NCBI GenBank assembly: GCA_029335875.2
Contig: JARJMZ020000011.1
Location: forward strand, 1-33,809
DNA: 33,809 bases
Source of the DNA: Thermoprotei archaeon
Lineage (GTDB): Archaea; Thermoproteota; Thermoprotei_A; Sulfolobales; Acidilobaceae
Direction: 5' to 3'
Below are positions 33,113 through 33,809 of this stretch, in pieces; within the stretch, counting starts at the first letter, position 1, and each line of letters starts with the position of its first letter. A program made the position numbers and the translations under genes. The notes beneath the pieces were generated by a model, which did no database searches, was not told the DNA's origin, and worked only from the letters and a program-made list of their open reading frames with translations.

Positions 33113-33809
33113 CTCACAACCTCAGGTTTCAGATCAGCGATACTATAAATGGGCACCACGCTCCTAGGCCTGCAAAGCCTCGAAGCTTCATCTAAAACTT
33201 TAACTATCTTATCTCTGCTCGTAGCGTGAACCATAAAGTAGCACGTGTGGCTCCAAGACCCCGGGGGATATGGCTCCCTGAGGACTACATGCGTAGTATA
33301 AGGGAGTTTTGAGACGCATTCGCAAAGCTCGTACTCGTCGCTTTCAGGCTCCAGTACCACCATGGCGTTCTCAGAGAACCCAATATTATGACCCTCAAGG
33401 GCTGCCCCGGGATCCGCTAGTATACCTTTTTTCAGCATCTCTCTAACAAGGCTGACAATCTCATCCTCCGAGAGTCCGACCCTGGAGGCTATCTCAGCGT
33501 AGGGCCTTTCAGTTATATGTAATACTCTCACATACTTCGGGATTAAAGGGTTTATGCCTAAATCCTCAGGCTTAGGGGGATTCTCTACTATGGCTGAGTA
33601 AGGGCCCGCCCTCGAAATACCCTCTCTAAGGTCGAATTTAACGCTCAACTTGAAAGTCCTCTTGCTGAATAAGGCTACCCACCCCCCAACATCACCCTTA
33701 AAGGCTAGCCCCCTAACATAGTCTAGAAGCTCCTCCTTAGACCCCCTCTTAATAACAGCCCACACATCATAAACAGGGTGATCCCTAAGGAAGCTGTGAG
33801 TAACCAGAG
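33109..33809 (-). CDS. ahbAB: Fused AhbA-AhbB siroheme decarboxylase, N-terminus cut by window edge
   Basis: The frame is open to the right edge, so at least 233 codons are visible and the true start is outside. The visible part begins in the middle of one AsnC-like domain: LVTHSFLRDHPVYDVWAVIK corresponds to the VSHNYxRxHxYNxWF region of AhbA, followed by KRTFKLSVKFDL. A second complete unit follows: a winged helix (RPYAEIASRVGLSEDEIVSL), EGHNIGFSENAMVV, TTHVVLREP with the conserved His, and SHTCYFMVHA. AhbA and AhbB normally are separate proteins that together decarboxylate siroheme to 12,18-didecarboxysiroheme; a joined form resembles NirDL. Reading it as an AsnC/Lrp regulator would be the common mis-annotation. 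A GTG at 33765 is only an internal valine. Confidence 0.85.
   Translation of the reverse strand, partial: LVTHSFLRDHPVYDVWAVIKRGSKEELLDYVRGLAFKGDVGGWVALFSKRTFKLSVKFDLREGISRAGPYSAIVENPPKPEDLGINPLIPKYVRVLHITERPYAEIASRVGLSEDEIVSLVREMLKKGILADPGAALEGHNIGFSENAMVVLEPESDEYELCECVSKLPYTTHVVLREPYPPGSWSHTCYFMVHATSRDKIVKVLDEASRLCRPRSVVPIYSIADLKPEVVR

Noticed and set aside
33109..33765. AsnC/Lrp-family transcription regulator starting at GTG 33765
   Set aside because: The frame continues to the right edge without a stop, and the extra residues match the AhbA domain. Location in the heme locus and the FMVHA-type motif favour siroheme decarboxylase.
1..33809. CRISPR array, integrated virus or intact insertion sequence
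   Set aside because: I saw no regularly spaced direct repeats, no transposase, integrase or capsid gene, and no terminal repeats; nearly all genes are core or metabolic archaeal genes.

Overview
The window looks like chromosomal DNA from a hyperthermophilic crenarchaeote (class Thermoprotei; Desulfurococcales-like is my guess, not proven). The reasons are a full-length reverse gyrase, archaeal/eukaryotic-type information genes (aIF5B, aIF2 gamma, Rpo7, Spt4, S6e with the crenarchaeal insertion, S24e, S27ae, S28e, L24e), Kae1 and Bud32 as separate genes, AGG/AGA and ATA codon preference, frequent GTG and TTG starts, and TATA-like boxes about 26 bases upstream of inferred transcript starts. I see no rRNA, tRNA, CRISPR array or intact insertion sequence.

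Region 1 (1-11 kb) is a mixed set of mostly single genes: an alpha-glucan phosphorylase cut by the left edge, an MgtC/DUF4010 membrane protein, reverse gyrase, a PEBP-family protein, an HD-domain phosphohydrolase, a JAMM/MPN-type protease-like protein, an acyl-CoA dehydrogenase and a short NfeD-like membrane protein. A promoterless ORF remnant lies upstream of the JAMM gene.

Region 2 (11-21 kb) is a translation and transcription block: S28e, L24e, NDK and aIF5B (a conserved archaeal neighbourhood, here with mixed strands), then S6e, aIF2 gamma, a PIN-domain protein, Rpo7, Spt4, GTP-dependent dephospho-CoA kinase, S24e, S27ae, Kae1, Bud32 and an ITP/XTP pyrophosphatase, all on the plus strand with many stop-start overlaps. 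Between aIF5B and S6e lies a gene-free stretch with a degenerate ORF and consecutive hairpins that may be a transposon remnant.

Region 3 (21-25.7 kb) is one transport operon: a BMP/PnrA-type binding protein, a double-domain ATPase and two permeases, probably for nucleosides.

Region 4 (25.7 kb to the right end) is a tetrapyrrole cluster: hemA-hemB-hemL-hemC-sumT-hemD in one tightly overlapped minus-strand unit, a divergent CbiX-like chelatase candidate, a precorrin-2 dehydrogenase-like gene, and a fused AhbA-AhbB siroheme decarboxylase that runs off the right edge. Together they could take glutamyl-tRNA through uroporphyrinogen III, precorrin-2, sirohydrochlorin and siroheme to 12,18-didecarboxysiroheme, the alternative archaeal heme route. 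No HemE is present, which fits that route; AhbC and AhbD are not in the window.

The observations I rate highest are the CbiX-like protein with a CxxxCxxC cysteine cluster, the strong G+T to A+C drift along the sense strand of several genes, the JAMM protein with an unrecognised N-terminal half, the hairpin-rich remnant at 13.9-14.1 kb, and the Ahb fusion.
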